DNA from: Asterias rubens | Taxonomy: Eukaryota > Echinodermata > Asteroidea > Forcipulatida > Asteriidae | Reading direction: 5' to 3' | NCBI RefSeq assembly: GCF_902459465.1 | Contig: NC_047076.1 | Location: 10,610,146 to 10,674,145, forward strand | Length of the DNA: 64,000 nt | Shown: positions 37,101-49,000 of the stretch, piece after piece | How positions within the stretch are numbered: the stretch's first letter is position 1 | Layout of the letters: the number at the start of each line of letters is the position of its first letter | Notes under the pieces: generated by a model | Seen by the model: only the letters and a program-made list of their open reading frames with translations | What the model was told of the DNA's origin: nothing | Database searches by the model: none | Position numbers and translations under genes: made by a program

Positions 37101-40100
37101 TCCTGAGTGACAGTCAAAGATACTTACCACTATACTACCGAGGATGACTGACAATTAAAGTCATAGTTTAGTCTCAGAACACTTCAACTAGAAGGTTTGT
37201 TGAATAAACTAGATAAAAATACACTCCCCGGCGGGGAATCGAACCCCGGTCTCCTGAGTGACAGTCAGAGATACTTACCCCTATACTACCGAGGATGACT
37301 GACGGTTAAAGTCATAGTTTATTCTAAGAACACTTCAGCTAGAAGGTTTGTTGAATGAACTAGGCAAAAATACACTCCCCGGCGGGGAATCGAATCCCGG
37401 TCTCCTGAGTGACAGTCAGATATACTTACCCCTATACTACCGAGGATGACTGACAATTAAAGTCATAGTTTATTCTCAGAACACTTCAACTAGAAGGTTT
37501 GTTGAATAAACTAGACAAAAATACACTCCCCGGCGGGGAATCGAACCCCGGTCTCCTGAGTGACAGTCAGAGATACTTACCACTATACTACCGAGGATGA
37601 CTGACAATTAAAGTCATAGTTTAGTCTCAGAACACTTCAACTAGAAGGTTTGTTGAATAAACTAGACAAAAATACACTCCCCGGCGGGGAATCGAACCCC
37701 GGTCTCCTAAGTGACAGTCAGAGATACTTACCACTATACTACCGATGATGACTGACGGTTAAAGTCATAGTTTACTCTCAGAACACTTCAACTAGAAGGT
37801 TTGTTGAATAAACTAGGCAAAAACTACTAGGCAAAAACTACTTACGAGGATGACTGACGTTTAAAGTCCTAGGTTTTTCTTAGAATACTTCAGCTTGAAG
37901 GTTTGTTGGATACTTTAGAAAAAAATACACTCCCCGGCGTGGAATCGAACCCCGGTCTCCTGAGTGACAGTCAGAGATACTTACCACTATACTACCGAGG
38001 ATGACTGACGTTTAAAGTCATAGTTTATTCTCAGAACACTTCAACTAGAAGGTTTGTTGAATGAACTAGGCAAAAAATACACTCCCCGGCGGGGAATCGA
38101 ATCCCGGTCTCCTGAGTGACAGTCAGAGATACTTACCCCTATACTACCGAGGATGACTGACGGTTAAAGTCATAGTTTATTCTAAGAACACTTCAGCTAG
38201 AAGGTTTGTTGAATGAACTAGGCAAAAATACACTCCCCGGCGGGGAATCGAATCCCGGTCTCCTGAGTGACAGTCAGAGATACTTACCACTATACTACCG
38301 AGGATGACTGACAATTAAAGTCATAGTTTATTCTCAGAACACTTCAACTAGAAGGTTTGTTGAATAAACTAGACAAAAATACACTCCCCGGCGGGGAATC
38401 GAACCCCGGTCTCCTGAGTGACAGTCAGAGATACTTACCACTATACTACCGAGGATGACTGACATTTAAAGTCATAGTTTAATCTCAGAACACTTCAACT
38501 AGAAGGTTTGTTGAATGAACTAGGCAAAAAATACACTCCCCGGCGTGGAATCGAACCCCGGTCTCCTGAGTGACAGTCAGAGATACTTACCACTATACTA
38601 CCGAGGATGACTGACATTTAAAGTCATAGTTTATTCTCAGAACACTTCAACTAGAAGGTTTGTTGAATGAACTAGGCAAAAAATACACTCCCCGGCGGGG
38701 AATCGAATCCCGGTCTCCTGAGTGACAGTCAGAGATACTTACCCCTATACTACCGAGGATGACTGACGGTTAAAGTCATAGTTTATTCTAAGAACACTTC
38801 AGCTAGAAGGTTTGTTGAATGAACTAGGCAAAAATACACTCCCCGCGGGGAATCGAATCCCGGTCTCCTGAGTGACAGTCAGAGATACTTACCACTATAC
38901 TACCGAGGATGACTGACAATTAAAGTCATAGTTTATTCTCAGAACACTTCAACTAGAAGGTTTGTTGAATAAACTAGACAAAAAATACACTCCCCGGCGG
39001 GGAATCGAACCCCGGTCTCCTGAGTGACAGTCAGAGATACTTACCACTATACTACCGAGGATGACTGACAATTAAAGTCATAGTTTAGTCTCAGAACACT
39101 TCAACTAGAAGGTTTGTTGAATAAACTAGACAAAAATACACTCCCCGGCGGGGAATCGAACCCCGGTCTCCTGAGTGACAGTCAGAGATACTTACCCCTA
39201 TACTACCGAGGATGACTGACGGTTAAAGTCATAGTTTATTCTAAGAACACTTCAGCTAGAAGGTTTGTTGAATGAACTAGGCAAAAATACACTCCCCGGC
39301 GGGGAATCGAATCCCGGTCTCATGAGTGACAGTCAGAGATACTTACCACTATACTACCGAGGATGACTGACAATTAAAGTCATAGTTTATTCTCAGAACA
39401 CTTCAACTAGAAGGTTTGTTGAATAAACTAGACAAAAATACACTCCCCGGCGGGGAATCGAACCCCGGTCTCCTGAGTGACAGTCAGAGATACTTACCAC
39501 TATACTACCGAGGATGACTGACAATTAAAGTCATAGTTTAGTCTCAGAACACTTCAACTAGAAGGTTTGTTGAATAAACTAGACAAAAATACACTCCCCG
39601 GCGGGGAATCGAACCCCGGTCTCCTGACTGACAGTCAGAGATACTTACCACTATACTACCGATGATGACTGACGTTTAAAGTCCTAGGTTTTTCTTAGAA
39701 TACTTGAGCTAGAAGGTAGGTTGTATAATTTAGAAAAAAATACACTTCCCGGCGGGGAATCGAACCCGGGTCTCCTGAGTGACAGTCAGAGATACTTACC
39801 ACTATACTTCCGAGGATGACTGCCATTTAATGTCATTATTTGTTTTTTAGACCCTTCAGCTCACTGGTTTGTTGAATAAACAAGACAAAAAATACACTCC
39901 CCGGCGGGGAATCGAACCCCGGTCTCCTGAGTGACAGTCAGAGATACTTACCACTATACTACCGAGGATGACTGACATTTAAAGTCAATTATTTTTTAGA
40001 CCACTTCAGCTTACTGGTTTGTTGAATAAAATAGGCAAAAAACACTCCCCGGCGGGGAATCGAACCTCGGTCTCCTCAGAGACAGTCAGAGATACTTACC

Positions 40101-40651
40101 ACTATACTACCGAGGATGACTGGCGTTTAAAGTCATAGTTTATTCTAAGAACACTTCAGCTAGATGGTTTGTTGAATGAACTAGGCAAAAATACACTCCC
40201 CGGCGGGGAATCGAACCCCGGTCTCCTGAGTGACAGTCAGAGATACGTACCACTATACTACCGAGGATGACTGACATTTAAAGTCATAGTTTATTCTAAG
40301 AATACTTCAGCTAGAAGGTTTGTTGAATGAACTAGGCAAAAAATACACTCCCCGGCGGGGAATCGAACCCCGGTCTCCTGAGTGACAGTCACAGATACTT
40401 ACCACTATACTTCCGAGGATGACTGACGTTTAAAGTCAAAGTTAATTTTTTAAACCACTTCAGCTTACTGGTTTGTTTAATAAACAATGCAAAAATACAC
40501 TCCCCGGCGGGGAATCGAACCCCGGTCTCCTGAGTGACAGTCAGAGATACTTACCACTATACTACCGAGGATGACTGACGTTTAAAGTCAAAATTAATTC
40601 TTTAAACCACTTCAGCTTACTGGTTTGTTTAATAAATAAGGCAAAAATACA

Positions 40652-40723
40652 CTCCCCGGCGGGGAATCGAACCTCGGCCTCCTGAGTGACAGTCAGAGAT
40701 ACTTACCACTATACTACCGAGGA
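40652..40723 (-). tRNA. tRNA-Asp(GTC), last full copy of the array
   Basis: Rightmost complete copy, with anticodon GTC. Two substitutions alter the T stem and variable region (CCTCGGCCTCC on the plus strand for CCCCGGTCTCC). Its spacer belongs to the divergent edge subtype with ACCACTTCAGCTTACTGG, also seen at the left end of the array. Confidence 0.8.
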
Positions 40724-40815
40724 TGACTGACGTTTAAAGTCATAGTTTATTATTTATTCAGCTTAAAGGTTTTTTGATCAAACTAGGCGAAAAATACACT
40801 CCCCGGCGGGAAAAC
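40724..40815. repeat. Truncated terminal unit of the tRNA array
   Basis: A last spacer (degraded, TTATTTATTCAGCTTAAAGG) followed by CACTCCCCGGCGGG and then unrelated sequence from about 40812. This marks the right boundary of the array in the middle of a tRNA T arm. Confidence 0.85.
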
Positions 40816-42960
40816 GAATCCAAAAACTTGCATTAACAACTTGTAGAGGAAAGAGCAGTGCTGCCATGGAAGCTCAGGCAAGTTATGTCAATTAATAAAA
40901 CTAATAGTACCAACATGTACTTTGCAACTTTCGTCAAAAGATAAACAACAACTTTTGCAAAACTTATTATTTTATTATTTCATTGCCAGTTTATAACCAA
41001 AAAGAAGCAATTTTTTTAATGAAAAGAGAAACAAATTTAATATCAGTAAAAAATAGGGGATTACCATAATTGTTGTCTTTATTATTATGTTTTGTTACAC
41101 ATTACGGTGTTTTTCTTTTGTCAAAGACCCAACGTCCGCACAAACTAGTAGGATCATAACTGGCTTGTTTGCTCCATAATACTGGTCATGTTTTTCATTT
41201 TACATTATTTTACTGTATTTATCTTTTTTTGATTATGGCAAAAAGATTGTACCAGCCTCTTTGAAAATCAGTAAAGCTATGCACGCTTATAAACTAAAAT
41301 GTGGAACATACAAATAATATGTTTGTAAATGTACACTAACGCACTACTGCCAATTTCCTTTTGGCAATGTCTTAACATTTGCTGTATTTACTTAAGACTT
41401 GGGAGAAACATTGACTTTGTAAACAATTACTTCATGATCACATGATTACGTCATGATCACTGTGCACTCTGAAAGTATTGGTTGTTCACACTAAGTTAAA
41501 CCAATAACAACACTGATCTACACTGATTAAATATAAATGAACCATGGTGAAGTATCATTTGGTGGTATATGTAACTAAATAGTTAAAGAAACATTACAGA
41601 ATTTGTAAGAAAATAGTTCGTCTAAGATCACAGATTTCACGGTCTTGATTATAGTAGAAAACATCCCTTGAAATATTTCCGTCTGAAATGTCATATTTGA
41701 TGAGAAATAAATAAAACAAATTTCCTGATTGGATTTTATCACTCAGTGAGCGTTAATTCATTTTATTCGTTTTTTAATAATCGATGTCATGCAAAATTAA
41801 CGTGCTATCCATTTTTTAATTATTGACTTTATGCAAAACGTGCTATCACTGTTTTCACTATTTTCTCGTAACCCAGATGGCCGATCGATCTCAAACTGCT
41901 TCAGGTTTGTCAGTTTATGTACATGGTGGATAAAGTTAATAAATTACTTACACTGCCAGCAACTGTTTTGTTCACAAAAACCAATTCTGTAATATTCCTT
42001 TAAGGATAACACATTTAACACTTGATGCTCTGATTTCCTGCTTGTGAGGGTTAAGGCAGGTTAATTACAAGGAAACAAAAATCATATTTCAAACCAGAAA
42101 GGAAATGCTTAGGGCTTAGTCTGCAAAAACAAATATGACTATATATATATTTCAAGTGAAGCAGAACTACAAAAAAATACTAAAGCTATCAAAATAAAAT
42201 AAAACTATATTCTACCCTGAACAAAAAAACAAATACCCTGCTACTTCTTCAAAATCTTAAACAAATCTTATTTCGAAAATAAAAATTTATAAGCAATGTA
42301 GAGAAACACTATTGTTATTAAAACCATGTAAGACTTGTTTTAGGGTGTGGCACACATAGTTATCTCTGGTGTTTTTAAGGTTCACATAGTAAGCAAGTGC
42401 TTACAGGCGAGCTACAGTGTTTAAGCCCTAGTAGGAAGCTATAGTATTACAGAAGAAGGAAGTCATGTGAAACACATATTATATAAATAATTCAGACTGT
42501 ATACTTAAACAACTTTAAAAACGTTCAGGGACATGATATTAAAGGTGAACATCTTTTTTAAAACAAATTGCAAATAGGGCAACACACTAAATCCTGTTCC
42601 CTATGTTCCCTCGACCCTACTGTATTTACCTAATCCCATAAAAAATAGAACACGGAGAATGCCGAGTGCGTCATTGAGCGTGCGATTTCGTTGTGAGACT
42701 ATTTCAATGGACCCGCGTTCGCCATTTTCCCCCGTACAGTGGACGTCATAAACAATGACTAATGAAAATACGTAGAAATGGTCTATGTGCGATGCCATTT
42801 TGCCATACATGCGAGTCAAGCTGGGCAATGATCATTTTGCCATACACACACATCGCGTGGTATCAACACGATGCATCCACAGACGACACAGAGGGCGACC
42901 TAATCCTTATTGTAACCTTGACCCTGATGGGAAGAGTCCGGTTATAATATTGGATATTTA
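40816..42960. other. Intergenic region, AT-rich, no gene seen
   Basis: About 2.1 kb between the array and the GCAT stop codon. Reading frames are short and unlike any protein I know. The part nearest 43 kb probably includes the GCAT 3' UTR. A short near-palindrome (ATGATCACATGATTACGTCATGATCAC) is split around 41432-41460. No repeat family named elsewhere in the window was recognised. Confidence 0.5.
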
Positions 42961-43030
42961 ATAAGTTAAACAAAACCATGTTTCTTGGCTGGATGGCTCA
43001 GGCAGTGTTGAGGGACACTCCGAGCTCTTC

Positions 43031-46000
43031 TTAGATGACTTTAAGCTCTTTGCCAGTTTCAATGAAAGCTTCTACACAACGTTCGATCTCTTCCTCAGAG
43101 TGAGCTGCTGATATTTGAACCCTGATCCTGGCTTTACCTGCAAGAAATAAATATGACATTTAATAACTCCCTCACACCCAAGGCTAAATCTGTATGAAAT
43201 CGAGATTGCTTGTCGTTGCCAAGAGGTTAAGAGCACCATACTCAAGCTCTGGTGTTTCTGATCAGCAGAGTGTGGGTTGTAGTTCCGGTTGTGACATCTT
43301 TGTCCTTAAGCGAGAAACTTAACCGTGATGCTTTGTCCTTTAGATGGGACATTAAGCCAATGGTCCTGTGTGTTGTATAAAGCAAGTAAAAGAACCCAGT
43401 GCACTAATCAAAAAGAAACAGAGTTCGCCAAGGTGTTCCTGGTTTGATTGGCAGCATTTTGCGCCAGAGCACCTTATACACCATTACATGGTGCTATGTA
43501 AAAGGAGTAGATCTCATAACTTAAACGTAGTCTCACATACCTTGCAGGAAAATACTGTATGTTAAGCACCTTGAGCGTCAATGAGTGAAGGATTTGGCGC
43601 TTTATAAGAAGCAACAGTTGTCATTTATTATTGTTGATACCTCACAATGCAATGCTTCAAATCAGATTATACACTTTTAAGGTGATTGCTTTAGGGCAAA
43701 ATAGTGGCCGTTAACTGTATGTTAATTTGCCTGAATTTGTAAAGGGTACATTTAATTATTCTCCTTGTTTACAAAGCAATACATGGCCTTGCTCCCACAT
43801 ACATCAATAGTTTCATCTCAAAAAAGTTGTCTTCTTCATCCATGAGCCGTCGATCAACATCCAACATTCATCTTCAACTTTCCAATGGTCCACACACGAA
43901 TACCCGCTATGGTCATAGAGCATTCTCAGTAGCTGCACCAACTTGCTGGAACAAGCTCCCTCTTTTCAGACAATGCTAAAGCGCTTTGAAACGCCTGTGG
44001 AAAGCGCCAAACAAATGTTATTTATTATTAATATTATTTATTATTGGCTCACCTTTAGGAACAACAGGGAAACTGAATCCAATCACAAAGACTCCACGCT
44101 TGAGCATTTCTTCTGAAAACATCCTGGCAAGACTAGCATCACCGAACATAACAGGACATATCGGGTGACCCTTCCCCTGTTAACAAATTAAGAACAAATA
44201 AGTTAGTAGCTTCAATGCTGGGCAAGATCAGAAACAAAAATACTGTAATTATTGATCCGCAACTAGCTTCACAAGTTATTGGACTTCTTATGATGCTTGG
44301 TTTCCATGATAAAGTTCGCTTGCACACACCAAAGCGGGACGGACCTGAGCGCGATATAAGAAGCCATTATTATCCAAGACCACTGGGGCACTGTGACTTG
44401 AAACTAAAGTATGCCAACCAGAGTGAATCGTGCACTCACTCTGGTTGCTGACCAAGGAGATAAACCTGCAATGGTGTATTAAACCCCTCTTTAAAACATT
44501 TTGAACCTTTTGAAAACAGTTGATGCCATGAGGTGAATGATCAGAAAGAACATGATCAAGATTTACCCAAATAGTGAATCCAGCTGCCGTCATTCTGTCC
44601 CTGAAATGCTTTGTATTCTTGGCTAGCTGAGACACCAATGACGGATCGTCAGTAATCATATCGAGCACCTACAAAAGAGAAGTTTAAATTATTAAGTCTT
44701 GATCAGGGATGACATTGCCTTAACCCTGCACCATGACATTGACCAATCTATGACCCTACCTTCAACAGATTATAGAAACATCATTCAAAGATTTACCTTG
44801 GAAGCTGAAGCAACAACAGGCGGTGGTAACGTGTTTGAGAAGAGATATGGACGGGACTTTTGCCTCAACATGTCAATCAAGGGTTTGGGACCAGTGGTGT
44901 AGCCACCTGTTTGGTTTGGAATCAATTAAAAAATACCACAGATAATTCAATAAGCAAATTCAAATTAACTTTGAAATACTCAGTCTTACACTGACAGCTT
45001 TACTAAACTCAGAAAATATAAGTTATACGTGCAAATTTGGCCAATAAGGCAACAAAACATAATTCAAATTCAAATTATATTATAAATTTCACAAAAATAA
45101 TAAAGATAAAACCAATTATAATGCCCTATAATGCTTAGAAAGTATAGGGTACTTCTCCCAATGCTCAAGCTAGCTAGCATATCAGGCCAATACGCCCGAA
45201 TTGTGGGTTGATACGCGCAACGTCGTTCAAATTTCATCGCTAATTTCACATAAATAATCAAGAAGAAACCATTTATAATGTACTTCTCCCAATGCTCAAG
45301 CTAGCTAGCATATCGGGCCAATACGCCCAAATTGTGGGTTGATACGCGCAAAGTCGTTCAAATTTCATCGCTAATTTCACATAAATAATCAAGAAGAAAC
45401 CATTTATAATGCTCTTGAATACACTTCATGGCTATAAACCAAGATTAACACTAAATGGATACATTCAGAAGACCTTGTTTTAATTCAGCATCCTTTGGTC
45501 AACCTTCCAAAGAACAGATACTACCACTGTGTACACTGTGAGTAACAGGGATCAGATTGTACCACAATGGTGGACTTTTGAGACGCTAGGTGGAAGCAGA
45601 CTTACCAGGTAAATCCATTGCTCTCGGCAATGTGCGCGTGCTCAGAAAAATGTAAACAATGGAAATTTACCTTAAAAAAAGGTCTGCTGCCATCTAACGT
45701 TCCAAAGCCTCCAATTGTTGCTAGCGTTTACATATCTTACCCGCTGCTCCTCCGAGAGCTTTACCAAGAGTGGAATTGATGATGTCGGAGCAGCCATGAA
45801 GGCCTAGAAGTTCCTCAGTCCCTCGACCTGTCTCACCAAGTAGACCTGTACCATGGCAGTCATCAACAAACAGAAGGGCCTTGTATGTGTCTGCTAAACT
45901 TACTAACTCCCTGTACAAGAAGAATAAGAAAAACAGATTAAAACTTGGCGCGAACATTGGGTGGGGCGGTTAAGAGCACTGAACTCAAGCTCTGGTGTTT

Positions 46001-49000
46001 CTAATTAGCAGATTGGAAAGGGAATTACATGGAGATAACAGGTGTGAGTTGTCACACGAAGAGGTATTTTATTTTAGCATATTCTAGAGCTTTCATTTAA
46101 TGCATTGATTCAAGGATTTCTAATTGCTCTGTATTTTGACTATTTTACTTTTTACCAAATAGCAGTTGTAATAATGGCAAGGAGACCCTGTTGTTAAAAA
46201 ACTGAAGATTTCCATCAAAAAGAATTATTTTTCTTAAACATGTTTCTTACTTGAGAGGTGCAATGTCTCCATCCATGCTGAAAACACCATCAGTAACAAT
46301 CATACGCATGCGACAATCTTGGGTCTTCTTTAAAATAGATTCCAGGTCTGCAGAAGAGACAAAATAATCAAAATGACAATCAGGGCACTTAAATAAAGTG
46401 CATTGAGATGTTATTGTGAAATGCACAATATAATAACTGGGTTTTTTATTAAGGGAAGGAGAAAACGCCTTGGTGCCTGCCCTTGCACTTTCTAAACCTA
46501 ATCAATACGCCTGCTTACCGTTGACATCCATGTGTTTGTATCGATGACGTTGTGCCTTACACAACCTTATGCCATCAATAATAGACGCATGGTTGAGCTC
46601 GTCAGAAATGACTGCATCCTCTGGTGTTAATAGTGCCTCAAAGATGCCTGCGTTGGCATCGAAGCAACTAGCATACAAAATGGCATCTTCCCGTTTGTGA
46701 AACCGAGCCAACTTTTCTTCCAGCTCTTTGTGGATGTCCTGAGAAAGAATTGTAGAATGTTTTCAAGATTACAGTAAAACTGGCACAGAGGGGAAATCAT
46801 GATAGTAAAGTAAATTGTTATGCTGCAGGAGATTTCGTCTCCCCACTTGGTGTATCCCAACACATACATAAATAACAAATCGGTGAAAAATTAGATTAAA
46901 TTGGTCATCAAAGTTGCAAGAGAATAATGTCAGAAAATACACCATTGGTGCACATAGTTGTGTGCTCTGCCAAAATAATACTTGAGTGAGAAATTAACTC
47001 TTTCTCAAAAACTGTGTTACTCTAGAGGAAGAAGTTCTCACTATGTTTTATACTATTAACAGCTCTCCATTGCGTGTTACCAAGTAAGTTTTTATGCCAA
47101 CAACTATTTTGAGTCATTACCAAATGTGTCCAGTGCCTGAAACTCGACAAACAACTCCATTACCTGTGTGCCGCAGATAAACCTGGTAGAGCTTAGACCT
47201 GACCCATAATCATCAAGGGCCTTCTTGGCTGCATTCACAACTTCAGGATGACTCTGTGGAGATAGAAAGCCACATATTTGTAAAATAAATAACCATAGTA
47301 GGCTACTAGGGTTGTAGCTAGACCAAGTTTAGTAATCGCAAGCTTCAGGTAGGCATGATACCAGGTTTCCAAACTGATCATCCTATGAACCCATGCAAAT
47401 AATTTGAATTACATTTTGACCATGTTCTCTCCCTGTGACATTTGATACTGTTGATACAATTAGCTGTGTCTCATATCAATACTATTTTGATTCTTGGGGA
47501 AATCTGTGATGAGCAGCACAATACATTTTGCTCAAAGTGCTGGGCAAAAATTGTGAGTCCTAGGCAGTCCTGCCCAGCACCGCCCAACGAGATGTTGCTC
47601 CAGAACTATGAGCCTGCTCAAAATTTTCGGACGACCATCTCGCCCTGCAATTAGAAAGAGTGGTAACTAACTTAAAACGAGAAAGGTGTACTACAACTGG
47701 AATTGCTTTACTTGGATCGTACTAGGGAAGTGCTAGACGTGGTGCATTTGGATGTTCATTCCATTTACAGACAGACTCGTTACAAGAATTTAACAAACTA
47801 GGGTTACATTATAGACATTGGTTGTCAAGCCAAAGCTACATGTAAACGGTTCATTCAGAGTACGTCAGACCAAACCAGTTTTATGGTTCTTCTTAGGACA
47901 GGTTTAGAAATGTTAAGAAATAGTTTGGTGTGACCCAGCTTTTAAAATTACACCTGAAAAGAAAACAGGTACTCACAGAAAGACCCAGATAGTTGTTGGC
48001 ACAAAAGTTCAGGATGTCATTAGAGTTCCCAGCTACTCTGATTGATGCCGCCTGCCTCGTTACTATGACACGCTCTGGTTTATATGTACCTACAAATTAA
48101 AAAGAAGAATTCATAATAATAATATCAATAATAATAAACACACAGGACTTTTAAAGTGCACAAAAGCCTCGATGCACTTTACAATAATTAATCAATTTAA
48201 GGCAGTGCCTGAGGTCAATAGAGAGCCTCAGCGAAAGAGCATAAAACATTCATGGAGCCTTTTGTCGATTTCAACGTTAGCATCGATAATATGTTTGTTT
48301 TTTTATAGGCTTTGTGGCTCGCACATTGTCTACTGGCACACTTTAATGAACCAACACCAGGGGTTATGCGCGAGCAGTGTATGCTAGCAGAGAATGAAGC
48401 GGTGACTCTGATCGCTCACCCCTGGGATAAGGTTAGCTCTTACTAGACAGCCCTTGCTTTTCAGACACAGAGATTTCATTGGATAAATGATTTCATTGGA
48501 TAAACGTGCAGTGACATAAGCTTTCCATATCTGTGATTTGATTGGTCAGAGGTGATGTGGTTGCAGCTGACAAACATCACCTCTGACCTCTGTGTTTTAA
48601 TTGGTTGGAGGTGATGTGGTTGCAGCTGACAAACATCACCTCGGACCAATCAAAACACAGAGATGGAAAGCTTACTTTCGGTCATCTGCATGTACATGTA
48701 GTGTCCATGTGTATCGGTACAGTACATGTACTTGCATGTAATAATGGTGTTGAATTTGACTGCGTATGTGAAATGGATGTAGGTGAAAGGTGATTATGGA
48801 CAGGGATTGACCTGCTAGAGGCCACTCTCTGGTGTTATTCATGAGCCTCAAAGTGTGATGTCAGATGTTCTGGCTAAGCTCTTACCAGCTTCGTGAATAG
48901 AGGTCATGACCTCATACATGGCTTCGTTCATCACTGCTTGAGCCTCAGTGCTATACCGCACACAGCCATGCTTTGCAATGTGAAGTTGACATGCTTTCGC

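Larger units (their letters stand above)
16440..40815 (-). repeat. Giant tandem array of tRNA-Asp(GTC) genes, ~152 copies
   Basis: The ~151-bp monomer is a 72-nt minus-strand tRNA-Asp gene plus a ~79-bp spacer. Lowest plus-strand coordinate (tRNA discriminator base) of each copy I located: 16454,16610,16760,16912,17057,17207,17358,17510,17661,17813,17965,18117,18269,18419,18578,18730,18884,19034,19185,19335,19486,19637,19787,19938,20089,20240,20390,20542,20694,20843,20995,21145,21330,21480,21632,21784,21935,22085,22237,22389,22541,22700,22852,23004,23156,23307,23458,23609,23761,24015,24163,24314,24465,24616,24767,24918,25172,25323,25474,25625,25879,26030,26284,26435,26586,26737,26888,27039,27190,27341,27492,27643,27794,27945,28096,28247,28501,28755,28906,29057,29208,29462,29613,29764,29915,30066,30217,30368,30519,30670,30821,30972,31226,31377,31528,31781,31933,32084,32235,32387,32539,32690,32841,33095,33246,33397,33650,33802,33953,34100,34252,34404,34555,34706,34857,35008,35159,35310,35563,35715,35866,36018,36170,36321,36467,36619,36771,36922,37073,37224,37375,37526,37677,37930,38082,38233,38384,38536,38688,38839,38990,39141,39292,39443,39594,39745,39897,40045,40196,40348,40500,40652. 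Thirteen ~254-bp gaps contain a unit without tRNA. The count was made by eye and may be off by a few. Confidence 0.95.

Noticed and set aside
16440-40815. CRISPR-like array
   Set aside because: The regular spacing is that of tandem 151-bp monomers. The segments between repeats are themselves repeats, not unique spacers, and the genome is eukaryotic.
42601-42947. Overlapping 75- and 61-codon reading frames upstream of the GCAT 3' end
   Set aside because: They lie on opposite strands over the presumed GCAT 3' flank, with no motif or splice support.
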